Part shown: positions 1 to 10,900 of the stretch, one piece after another
Layout: every line of letters starts with the position of its first letter
Numbering within the stretch: the first letter of the stretch is position 1
Origin: Azorinus chamasolen
Taxonomy: Eukaryota > Mollusca > Bivalvia > Cardiida > Solecurtidae
Assembly (NCBI GenBank): GCA_963576725.1
Contig: OY755242.1
Span: 22,503,315 to 22,567,314 of the forward strand
DNA length: 64,000 nt
Reading direction: 5' to 3'
Program-made: the position numbers and the translations under genes
Notes under the pieces: model-generated
What the model saw: only the letters and a program-made list of their open reading frames with translations
Database searches by the model: none
What the model was told of the DNA's origin: nothing

Positions 1-146
1 ATTTTAGTGTTTTACAAGGACTAAAAATCATTTTGATATAGTTTCAACAATAGCAATCCCAATTAAGTAAATATGGTTGTTTACTATCGCAAGGTTTTGG
101 TTGGAGGCAATTACCCTCTTTTGCATATTTAAAGAGTTGTGGCCCT

Positions 147-372
147 TTAACACATTCCCTCCTAGTGACGCATTTTGGTGCCTCTATAAAAGTCACATTT
201 TGAAACCATTGTGATAAATAGAGCATTTGCTCCAGTGGAGCAAATGCTCTATTTATCGCAATGATTTCAAAATTATACAATGCTAAAATTCTCCCTTTTT
301 TTAATAGTTAATGCTCGGTAGATTAATTCATTGAGGTTGGGTCTAAAAATAGCCTAGGAGGGAATGGGTTAA
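147..372. mobile_element. TTAA-flanked foldback MITE
   Basis: TTAA at 147-150 and 369-372 bracket inverted ends (cacattccctcctag against ctaggagggaatggg). Inside is a near-perfect hairpin with arms 197-234 and 236-273, 38 bases each with two mismatches and a one-base loop. No coding capacity. TTAA target sites point to the piggyBac superfamily. Confidence 0.75.
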
Positions 373-501
373 ACATCAATTTTCGCAGTATGACTGTTGT
401 CTGAATGCTGTGCTCTTTCCATGGAAATGGTGTCCTAAACTGCACAGAAAGTCCTGTTGGTAACTTATGTAAACTGAAGATATCTCAGAAAGTGTATTCA
501 T

Positions 502-729
502 TTAACTCTTTACTCCATGAATATTCATGTAAGACGTAATGGCTGTATTTTTCAAAATACCTCATGAACACTAGAAAATTTAACAAACAGAGAGTGTAGA
601 ATTAGATCTATAGTTATGTCATAAGCAAACAGCAGACCCAGGTCAAATGGCTCCTATAGGAGCCATCTGATCTGGGTCTACTCTGTTTGCAAAGGCGTAG
701 AAAAGCGTATTTATTGTGTAAAAGGTTAA
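502..729 (+). mobile_element. family-A TTAA hairpin MITE, full length
   Basis: TTAA at both ends (502-505, 726-729), left end CTCTTTACTCCATGAATATT and right end ending GTAAAAGGTTAA. The core hairpin at 625-690 runs GCAAAC..GACCCAGGTC..GGCTCCTATAGGAGCC and back to GTTTGC. This copy defines the family that recurs more than 25 times in the window. Confidence 0.8.
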
Positions 730-940
730 TACCTTTTTCCATCTGGTATAATCTTGTTTAGTGAGGTAGTATCAGTATTTAAACTTGCATTTTTGTTTTC
801 TTCTGTTTGAAAATGTCATACCACAAGCAGTTGACCAAGTTTTTATAAATTTTGGCTATTTATTTCATGCTGTGTTCTCAATAAGAATTGGTTGAACAGG
901 CCAGATTCAAAAAATAACAGGCCTCTCAGGGGGTCCGATG

Positions 941-1664
941 ATTTTTATTTGCCCGAAGTTAACTTCGGTCGTATTATGGTGTGGCGCCAGTCTGTCTGTC
1001 TGTCTGTCCGTCCGTCCGTCCGTCTGTTAGCCACATCTTTGTCCGCTCAATAACTTGACAACTATTGGGTGTACTGTCTTCGTACTTGGAAGGTTGGTTA
1101 TGGCTAGTAGATGACCCCTATTGATTTTGAGGTCAGTCTAAAAGGTCAAGGTCACCTTGACCTTCAACTCAAATATCTTGTTCGCTCAATAACTTGGTAA
1201 ATATTAGGTGTGCTGTCTTCATACTTAGTAGAAATGTTGGTCATGGCTAGTGGATGACCCCTATTGATTTTGTGGTCAAAGGTCAAGGTCACAGTGACCT
1301 TCAACTCAAAATTCTTGTCCGCTCAATAACTTGATAAGTATTAAGTGAGCTATCTTCATACCTTGTAGGAAGGTTGGTCATAGCTAGTAGATGACCCCTA
1401 TTGATTTTGTTATCAGTTGGTCAAAGGTCAAGGTCACTGACCTTCAACTCAAAAATTTTGTCTGCTCAATAACTTGAGTATTAGGTGTGCTGTCTTCATA
1501 CTTAGTATGAAGGTTGGTCATTGCTAGTAGATGACCCTTTTGATGTTGAGGTTGATAGGGTCAAAGATCAAGGTCACAGTGACTTTCAACTCAAATTAAT
1601 AGTGTGCATGTTACGACAGCATAGACTTTGGGCATATAATGCTACGACACATGGGGCTCTTGTT
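941..1664 (+). mobile_element. HINE/pearl-like element with 130-bp tandem core
   Basis: Starts in a T-run with a perfect palindrome CCGAAGTTAACTTCGG (953-968). A (TCTG)n(TCCG)n microsatellite follows at about 990-1030, then roughly four ~130-base units containing GGTCAAGGTCA and CTCAATAACTTG. It ends ...GGGGCTCTTGTT near 1664, the 3' end type shared by most such elements here. AGGTCACAGTGACCT lies at 1286-1300. Confidence 0.65.
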
Positions 1665-2349
1665 CAACTTTCTTTTCTTTATTTCTTGAAAAATTTGAAC
1701 TGTCCAAGATCAGGTTTGATGCGGTCATTTCGGCCACGGCCGGTTCTTAAGAATACATAATTTAACCCGTTACTTTATAAAGATGCAATATTTGCGCATT
1801 TTAAATAGTATACCCAGAAAAGAGAGGTCCTGCAGGAGCTGTCTGATGGTTTGCTCTGTTTGCTTATGAAATTGTACAGACCTGTTTACTGCTATGTTTT
1901 CGCCGTAGTTTCTACGTTTTGGCATGGAAAACTACGCACTACGATTTAGAACGAAATTGCTACGGATCTGTTCAAGTTGGGATTTTTCCTCCCTTTTTGC
2001 ACTTTTGCGGTATTAAAGCACCTTTCCGCTCAATACAAACATGTACAAGTTATTTGAACACTCTATCATTTATCAAAGTATTGTGAAAACGTCGGCAAAT
2101 CATCTTTTTCGGCATTAGAATGCGTCCTTAGTTACCTGTGACGTAAATATATAGGATGTAGTTAATATTATCCAATCAGCGAGCAGCTTTCCCGTTTCTC
2201 CTTATGGGATGCTGCAAAGCACATGGCGACTAATCGCGGCGGAAAAAAATGAACAACAATATTTCAATAAAATAATGATATTATAGGATGCACTCGATGA
2301 ACATAATCATGCCAGAGAGTGCAATCAAGATTGGATTTAGCAGTATTCA

Positions 2350-2559
2350 TGGATCAGAGAGTGTAAGGATAATAAGTACAAAGCACTCTGCTCGCTATGT
2401 AAGAAAGCCATTGAAAATGAAAGTTGTGTAAAATGGGCGAACTCGGTCGCAGTAAAGTCACATGCGAAATGTCAGCGATTCCAAAAATACCGGGAACAGA
2501 TAAAGTCAATAACTGGTATGGCAAACTTTTTTTCTCAAGTCACCTCAATTCCCATATAG
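2350..2559 (+). pseudogene. BED-like zinc finger fragment of a hAT-type transposase
   Basis: An open stretch of 69 codons ends in TAG at 2557-2559. It reads WIRECKDNKYKALCSLCKKA and continues with KSHAKCQRFQKYREQ, giving a C-x2-C pair followed by an SH..C/F pattern as in BED fingers of animal hAT elements. In-frame stops lie just upstream, and an alternative upstream frame (MPESAIKIGFSS) suggests a frameshift near 2345. It lies inside the hAT-like element. Confidence 0.5.
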
Positions 2560-3345
2560 ATCTCTTCTCCGCCGACTGCTGAAATGACTATTCCCCACCC
2601 ACCTGCAGCCCAATGTTGAATTCTGCATCATGCATGTCATGTCGCTCAATGTCAAGTTTTGCCCTAATGAACGATCTACTGATAGGCTTGATAGCAGAAC
2701 TATTATGGACAATTCAAACCATAGGTTCTCATTATTTCTATAAATCAAATGAAAATCTATTTAAAAACTGTTCAAGATGATGTTTTCTGACAGTCAGATT
2801 GCTGAAATATTTTCTTGAGAGAGAGAGAGACGTTACAAGTGCATATATTGCTTTGTTCAAAGACCTATGATAACAGTGTTATAGCAGAACATATTACTAT
2901 TAAAACTATGTCGTTAGATCTACAGGAAATTAAGCTACTTTGTTCAAGTTTGTTGTATTTTTGATGATAGTCTGATAAGACTGTAAAACCTTAAAGTAAG
3001 TTCACTGATCTTGTTGGACCTTAAATTTGGGGGATATGGCCTTAAAAAGCCCTGAAAGTATTTACTTAAGATTTCTGTATGAACCATGTTTTTTTTATTA
3101 GTATATAGTGCATAATTTAAGCATTTGCTTGATAAATACACCATTTTACCCTTTGTTGAAAAAAGAGTAGATACAGATCAGACAACTACTGTTTGTTAGA
3201 TGCCTGATGTATGATAATACATGCAACATATGATTCTGCACTGACCATTGTAACAAAACAAGCCCCTGTTTCTTAGGTCATTATATAGAATTCAGTTAAT
3301 ATTGCTTGTCACATAATAATTACATGTTGACGTAGCAGTGACTCT

Positions 3346-3535
3346 GGGCTTTTTTTCCTTCTATAGTACGGCCGTTTAAAGGTCCTTTCCCCTCAGAAAA
3401 TTCTTTAAAATCGTGCACTTGTCCCCAAACAATGACTTTAAATTGTAAATTTGTTTCCCCTATATCAAAATATTGTACTACTTTTTTCCCCAAAGTAGAG
3501 ACCAGGCCCCTTCCCCACTTGATGAAAAAAGCCCT
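3346..3535. repeat. small poly-T/poly-A ended repeat (GGGCTTTTTTT..AAAAAAGCCC)
   Basis: Inverted ends gggcttttttt (3346-3356) and gaaaaaagccc (3523-3533) enclose C- and T-rich sequence. The same design recurs at 29627-29876 (aggccttttttt..aaaaaaagggct), so this is a small family. No TSD was established. Confidence 0.4.
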
Positions 3536-4091
3536 GCAAAGTGAGAGTGTATTTCCACTGGACCCAGATCAGATAGGTTCCACAGGAACTGAACTGACCA
3601 GGATCAGCACTATTTGCTATGGATCATTTATTTCTCTGCAGTGTATAACTCTTTGTATTCTTCTTTTGAATATATATACGTAAGCAGGGGGATAAGTATA
3701 AACAAATTAGCAGGACAAGAGATAATTAAACGGTCTACGCGTGTTTTAATGAGGCAAACTATGTAAAACGTTAAAACTACTGATGGACATCCAAAAACTA
3801 CTGACAGTCCCTTTGAAAACTACTGATACAGCATACAAGGGGTAAACAGGTCTGAATTGTATCTGATTGTACAATTTCTGTTGCAGCCAAAAGTTCCCTT
3901 GTTGGTATGACATAAGATTCAGCTGATTAATTTAAGTCATTATCATTACATGAATATTCACGAAGTAAAGAGTACAAAAGCTGACTAATAACATTGTCAA
4001 TGTTTTCATGGAAAAGGTCACAATAAAAATGGAACAGATCTACTTCTAACCCAGTAAATTCATGAAAATCTTAATCCATCACATTTCCTAT

Positions 4092-4417
4092 TTACCCTTT
4101 CATTGAGGGAAAGTAGTCACTAATGACATTTGCAAACAGTGTAGATCCAGATGAGGATCTTCAAGGAGCCCTCTCATCAAATTCTGCACTGTTCGTTATG
4201 ATACACTTAAAGTAAAATCCTTTCCCTCATATCCCTCATAGAGGAGCCGTCTAATCAGAGTCTGCTCTGTTGTGCTAGTGGAATTTGAAAGGTCTGTTTC
4301 TTTACTTTCTAAAATGGCTACAATGTCCCACCTTCCATATTTCCTTGTTACTAATTCGGCCATGATATTTAGTAGGTATCGAAATTTGGAATAAACACAG
4401 AACAGGAAAAGGGTTGA
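4092..4417. mobile_element. family-B TTAA hairpin MITE, rearranged copy
   Basis: Contains the hairpin vocabulary twice (4132-4200 and 4238-4275). The family-B tail follows: GGCTACAATGTCCCACCTTC, TAGGTATCGAAATTTGGAAT, and aacaggaaaagggttga at the end. Family B shares the core with family A but has a different flank (TTCCCTGTTCTATGTTTATTC in consensus). Confidence 0.5.
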
Positions 4418-4533
4418 TATTAAAATTAAGCTTAACCTATTGGAATAGTCAATTTGAAATTTCAGCGTTGGAATGATTAATGCAAGTTTTAAAATGTGCT
4501 GAATGTATAATAAAAATGATGTTTTATCTACAG

Positions 4534-4935
4534 GTCAGGTCACTTTTAATGGGCAGGTCTTGCCAGGCCTCAACATGAGCAACATAACTGGAATGCCTCC
4601 TGTGTCCAGCCGTGGCCAGACTCCAGTGTCAGACAGTGGCCTCTCATCTGGACAAAGACCTCAGACACCCAACCTGGAGACTTTGGCTGGACTACTGAAC
4701 CAGAATAGTACTAGTATGCTAGATGGTCCCAATATGGGTGCACTTGGTAGCTTTGGGCTTGGCTCTAGTAGTACTGTGGGTACTATTTCTTCAGGACAGG
4801 GAGGATTTGGGATTGGATCTAGCAGTAGTGACAGTATGTCCCCAACTCCTGGTGCATTTACATTTGGTTCCAGTGGTACCGGAGTAAATGCTCCCTCTGC
4901 TTCTGGCACTTTGACCCCAACCTTCTCGTCAGGTG
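4534..4935 (+). CDS. TRIM-NHL exon: Ser/Gly/Thr-rich linker
   Basis: The acceptor ...tttatctacag ends at 4533. The exon starts with two bases that complete a split Gly codon and then reads [16 protein letters not shown]. It is open for 134 codons of low-complexity sequence rich in Ser, Gly, Thr, Pro and Asn ([34 protein letters not shown]). The donor is either GTG|GTAAGG at 4936 or CAG|GTGGTA at 4933; both leave the same phase, and the first matches the consensus better. An open frame continues to 4997 but leaves the conserved style of sequence. Linkers of this sort join the coiled coil to the NHL domain in Brat-type proteins and are poorly conserved. Confidence 0.82.
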
Positions 4936-7900
4936 GTAAGGAATTATTTTCATTTCTTGTTTTAGAGCTCTACATGTATGCAGGCAAACACAAATGATAG
5001 TTGTGCAAGACGCAATTATCATCTGTTTACTGTTGGGCATTGCAGAATTATCTCCCCTTGAACTTAGAGTATTTTCTGTCATTTTATCATGAAACACATG
5101 GAGTTGGTATCAGTTGATACAAGGATACATGAAATTGGGTCAAGGTCAACACAAAAAAATCTGGCTTTAATACGGTTTCCGCATTGTTTGCTTGTTTTTG
5201 CATAAAACACAGGTTGTTGGTGTTGCGAACTCCTCCTTCAGATTAAAAGTTATTCAGTGAATATGTAGTATACATAATAACCATGAATAGTAGATGTGCA
5301 AGATGCAATTTGTTTAGCACTGGGCATTGCAGAATTATTATAACAACCCCCCCCCCCCCCCCAACAAAGTTAGGGGGGGGGGGGGTATACTGGAATCAGG
5401 TTGTCCGTCTGTCCGTCCGTGGACACAATTTTGTCCGGCCTTCTTCTTCTACAGTTTTGCTTCAATTTTGTTGAAAGTTCATGTATAGCCATATGACCAT
5501 ATAAACCTGTGCACCGCATATTTCCATTATGATCGGACCACTACTTCAGGAGTTATCTCCCCTTTTTAGTCCCCTACCAATGTTTTCCGGTTTTCTGGAC
5601 TTTTTATGGAAGTGACTCGAGATATCAACTCCATATTTAGTACAAAGCTAAATCTAGATAGGTTACAGCTTATGTTGCAATCTCAGCCAGGTTGAATAAT
5701 TATTTCCAGAGTTATTGCCCTTGAACTTTAATTTTTTTCTTCAAATTTGGGATTTTCCAGACTTTTTAGCTCACCTGAGCCAAAGGCTCAGGATGAGCTA
5801 TTGTGACCGCTATTTGTCCGTCGTCCGGCGTCCGGCGTCCGGCGTCCGTCCGGCGTCCGTCGTCCGGTGTCCGTCCACAATTTCAAACGACATTTCCTCT
5901 GAAACTGCTGACCCGATTTTAACCAAATTTTGTCAGAAGCATCAGTGGCTAGGGGGAACGAAACGCTGTTCACATTATGACCCCCGGGCCAAAAATGGCC
6001 CCGCCCAAGGGCTTATCAGTTTTTCATAGGAAAATCTTTGAAAATCTTCTTCTCTGAAACTGTAAGGCCTAGACCTTTGATATTTGGCATGTAGCATGAT
6101 CTAATTGTCCTCTACAAAAATTGTTCAAATTATGACCTCCGGGCCAAAAATGGCCCCGCCCAAGGGCTTATCAGTTTTTCATAGGAAAATCTTTAAAAAT
6201 CTTCTTCTCTTAAACTGTAAGGCCTAGATCTTTGATATTTGGCATGTAGCATGATCTTATGGTTCTCTACAAAGATTGTTCAAATTATGACCCCCGGGCC
6301 AAAAATGGCCCCGCCCAAGGGCTTATCAGTTTTTCATAGGAAAATCTTTAAAAATCTTCTTCTCTGAAACTGTAAGGCCTAGACCTTTGATATTTGGTAT
6401 GTAGCATGATCTAATGGTACTCTACAAAGATTGTTCAAATTATGACCCCCGGGCCGAAAATGGACCCGCCCAATGGCTTATCAGTTTTACATTGGAAAAT
6501 CTTTAAAAATCTTCTTCTCTGAAATTGTAAGGCCTAGACCTTTGATAATTGGCATGTGGCATGATCCGGTGGTCCTCTACAAAGACTGCTCAAATTATGA
6601 ACCCTGGGCCAAAAATGGCCCCGCCCAAGGGCTTATCAGTTTTTCATAGGAACATCTTTAAAAATCTTCTTCTCTCAAACTGTAAGGCCTAGACCTTTGA
6701 TATTTGGCATGTAGCATGATCTAATTGTCCTCTACAAATATTGTTCAAATTATGACTCCCGGGCCAAAAATGGCCCCGCCCAAGGGCTTATCAGTTTTTC
6801 ATAGGAAACTCTTTAACATTCTTCTTCTCTGAAACTGTAAGGCCTTGTCCTTTGATAGTTGGTATGTAGCATGATCTAATGGTCCTCTACAAAGATTGTT
6901 CATATTATGACCACGGGCCAAAAATGGCCCCGCCCAAGGGCTTATCAGTTTTTCATAGGAAAATCTTTAAAAATCTTCTTCTCTGAAACTGTAAGGCCTA
7001 GACCTTTGATATTTGGCATGTAGCTTTGGCTAGTGGTCCTCTGCCAAGATTGTTCAACTTACGACCATGACCTCTGGGTGAAACTTGGCCCTGGCTTATC
7101 AGTTTTCATGGGAAAACTATATCATTTTTCTCTGAAACCATAAGGCTTAGACCTTTAATTAATGGCATACTGCTTTGCCTTGTGGTTCTCTACCAAGGTT
7201 GTACAAATGATGGCCCCGTCCCTGGGTATCTCAGGTGAGCGCTTCAGGGCCTCATGGCCCTCTTGTTTTTGGAAGTGGTTGCAGATATTAACTTTATATT
7301 TGGCATAAAGCTAACTCTAGATGAATTACAGCTTAATTCCCAATCTCAGTCTGGTTGAATAATTTTTGACAGAGTTATGGCCCTTGAACTTTAATTTTTT
7401 GTCAAATTTTCAATTTTCCGGTCTTTCTTTGGAAATGGTTAGAGATATTAACTTCATATTTGACATAGAGCTAAATCTAGATGAGGTACAGCTTAAGTTC
7501 AAATATGGGTCTGGTTGAATAATTTTTGTCAGAGTTATTGTCCTTGAACTTGATGTTTATCTGAAAAGGTACATAGCTTTAGAACTTTGGATTTGACAAA
7601 AACCTCATGAAAGGGTCTTGTTTCTCTGAATTATTCTTCATTTTTATTACATAAATTAGGTTGGGGCATGTATTGTTTTTAAATCTCTTCATTTTTCTGT
7701 ATGTACATATGTTCAGATTGATGATAGGTGTTCTGACAAGCAGACAGGTGGGGGGTATTCGTTAGCCTTTGGCTTACAGTTCTAGTTTCCCCTTGAACTT
7801 GGATAATTTGTTGTCATTTTGTCATGAAATTTTGGGAGTTGGTGTCGCAAACTCCTCCTTCAATTTGAAAGTTATTGAATTGATTCTTGCCATACATAAT

Positions 7901-10900
7901 AACCACATATAGCAGATATGCAAGGCACAATTTTCATATGTTCAGTTGCAGGCATTACCAAATCATCTGTCTTTGAGTATTTTTTACTTTTTATACGCCC
8001 ACCTAATAAAGGTGGTCGTATATTGTCGTGGCCCTGTCCGTCCGTCCGTCCGTCCGTTCGTTCGTTCGTTCGTCCGTCAACATTTTGTTTGTCCGCTGTT
8101 TTCTGGGAAAACTATTTGACAGATATTAATGAAACTTCACACAAATGTTAAATGCATCGAGATCTGAAGCTGAGTTGATTCTGAGGTTCATTTGATTTTT
8201 CATTTCAGAGTTATGGCCCTTGTTCTTAAAAAATGCAAATAGTTTGTCCGCTGTTTTCTGGGAAAACTGTTTGAGAGATATTAATGAAACTTCACACAAA
8301 TGTTTAATGCATCAAGATCTGAAGCTGAGTCAATTCTGAGGTTCATTTGAATTTTCGTTTCAGAGTTATGGCCCTTGTCCTTAAAAAATAATGCAAATAG
8401 TTTGTCCGCCGTTTTCTGGGAAAACTATTTGACAGATATTAATGAAACTTCACAAAAATGTTTAATGCATCAAGATCTGATGCTGAGTCGATTTTGAGGT
8501 TTATTTGATTTTTAGTTTCAGAGTTATTGCCCTTTTACTTAAAAAATAATGCAAATATACATGTATGCATATAGTTTGTCCGCTGTTTTCTGGCAAAACT
8601 GTTTGACAGATATTAATGAAACTTCATACACATGTTTAATGCATCAAGACCTGAAGCTAAGTCGATTCTGGGGATCATTTGATTTGTTGTTTCGGAGTTA
8701 GGACCCTTGCACTTAAAAAAATAATGCAAATCTATGCAAATATGAGGATGGCCATAATGTTTTCATTTGAAATGATATATACTTCAATTTTTTTATATGG
8801 TTAAACCGTAATGTGAATTTTCACATATATTGCGGGGGTTTTGATATGTCATTTTATTCTAAAGTTATGGTCCTTGAACTTTGTGTGTTCGTTGCTTTGT
8901 TAGTCGGTCAACTTTTAGTTTGTCTGTTGTTTTCTGGGAAAACTATTAAAATGATATAAATGAAACTTAACACAAATGTTTTAAGCAACAAAATTTGAAG
9001 CTGAGTTTATTTTGAGGTTCATTCAGTTTTCTTTACAGAGTTATGGCCGTTGCACTGCAAAAATGAGGATTAGCTGTAACTTTTTAATTTAATAAGATAT
9101 TCACTTCATGTTTTTAAAAAATAATATCACATTAATATGGAAATCAAGATCTGAAGCACAGATTAGAAAATGTCAACACTTATAAGGCATGTTGAATCAG
9201 AGAAAGTTTGCAAGTGGGCGTATTATGTACCGTATGCGGTACTCTTGTTGTGTTTTGGTCCTGTTACATGGGTAGTTGATGTCACAAACTTGGCTTTGCA
9301 ATCCAAGGTGCCGTGCGAGGGTATTCATCACCTTTAGTGATAGTTCTAGTTAAAACTGGTGCCTCCTTTTGAAGAGGATTTCTGAAGATGTTGAATCGAA
9401 ATTTATCACGGACAAAAATCAGACCCTGATCAAAGGACCCTGCAGGAACCCTTTGATCTGGGTCTACTCTATTTATAATTAAAGGTCTTATTTACTGCAC
9501 ATTAAGGGTTGAAACGGATGGCTTCCTAAATGAAGGACAAAAGATATACAGAAAGCTTTGTTTTGTAGTTTTCTGCTCGACTTAGGCTATGCATTAAGTT
9601 ATAACTTGTCTTAAAGACCTGCATTTAATACTAGTATAATACAATGTTTACATCAGAGAGGTTTTATTCTTACTGTCTAATGATTACAAGATGAAATTGT
9701 GTGCACTCTGACTTTGTTACTGCAGGAGGTCTCAGTGACAGTTCCAACTCCTTGAACACTATTGGCTCAGGGTTGAGTGATGCCTACAAAAACAGTGGAA
9801 GCGCAATGCCCATAAGACGGTCCAACAAAATGAGTGCCATGCAAATAAGGTAATTTAGTTCTAAAGCACAAATTTTTAGCTCGCCTGAGCCAAGCTCAGG
9901 GTGAGCTTTTGGGAGACTTGAATGTCCGGCGTGCATCGTTAACAATTTGATTGTGAACACTCTAGTGGTCACAATTTTAGTCCCAATCTTCATGAAACTT
10001 GGTCAGAATTATGGTCTTGATAAAATCTCGGATGAGTTTGAAAGGGGTCATGTGGGGTCAAAGACTAAGTCATATAATAAAACCTTGTGAACAATTTAGA
10101 GGAGTCCTTCGGACGAGACTATAAACCGAGGTCCAATGTATCCGTGCTTTACACTGGGCATCTAATAGAACCAGAGAAACTCAGTTGATAATAATAATAA
10201 TAACAACTTTATTTAAATGGATTACATATTTGGTACAAGACCAATTTTCAATATGGTCCACATGACAAGAACATTAATATACAAACATAAGAGTAGGGCA
10301 TTGTGCCCAGGTTTCTCTGTATCCTCTCCCCTCTCTCTGGGGCGTCCAATTAGCCCATAGTGAGCAGAAACGGACGTTAATCAACACAAAACAAACAATT
10401 TAGAGGTCACAGTTTTAGCCCAATCTTCATGAAACTTGGCCAGAATGATTGTCCTGATAAAATCTCCAACAAGTTCGTAAGTGGGTCATTTGGGGTAAAA
10501 AACTAGGTCAGATAGTAGAAATGTTTGTGAACACTCTAGAGGTCACATTTTCAGCCCAATCTTCATGAAACTTTAACACCGGAAGGGAAGATGAGTTGGA
10601 ACGTAACGACCTTGGATTAAGGTATAAACGGTTTATTTCAAATCGACGTTTCGACCAACACTAGGTCTTTTTCAAGATACAAAATATACAAAAAATCATT
10701 CTAAAGTACATAAATTGCGGTGTTCTTTGGTCACATGACTTGTTATAAAAATAGTAATAATTGTCTATTGTGACGTCGTAATGAAAGATTTTTAGACTAA
10801 CTATGGGTATGAAATGATATGAGGCAGAGGCATGAATTTATGTCTATAAACATGATAATAAAGATGAAAAATTAGTGTCAACATTTGTTATTGTGTGTTT

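Larger units (their letters stand above)
1877..3854. mobile_element. hAT-like DNA transposon, non-autonomous, ~2 kb
   Basis: Perfect 13-base terminal inverted repeats CAGACCTGTTTAC (1877-1889) and GTAAACAGGTCTG (3842-3854) are flanked by direct AATTGTA repeats (1870-1876, 3855-3861). CAG..CTG ends, a 7-8 base duplication and an internal BED-like finger fit hAT. No DDE/hAT dimerisation domain remains. Most of 2560-3340 shows nothing recognisable. Confidence 0.6.
1762..3973 (-). mobile_element. family-A MITE (reverse orientation) split by a hAT-like insertion
   Basis: The left end TTAACCCGTTACTTTATAA starts at 1762. The hairpin core (about 1828-1866) and the following gcttatgaaattgta are cut at 1876. 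The second half resumes at 3855 and runs to gaatattcacgaagtaaag near 3970, where the terminal TTAA is mutated. Confidence 0.65.

Noticed and set aside
1..4533. Upstream TRIM exons (RING, B-box, coiled coil)
   Set aside because: No C3HC4 or B-box spacing was found in any plus-strand frame here; the region is mobile elements.
4661..4909. 82-codon minus-strand ORF
   Set aside because: Antisense of the Ser/Gly-rich exon.
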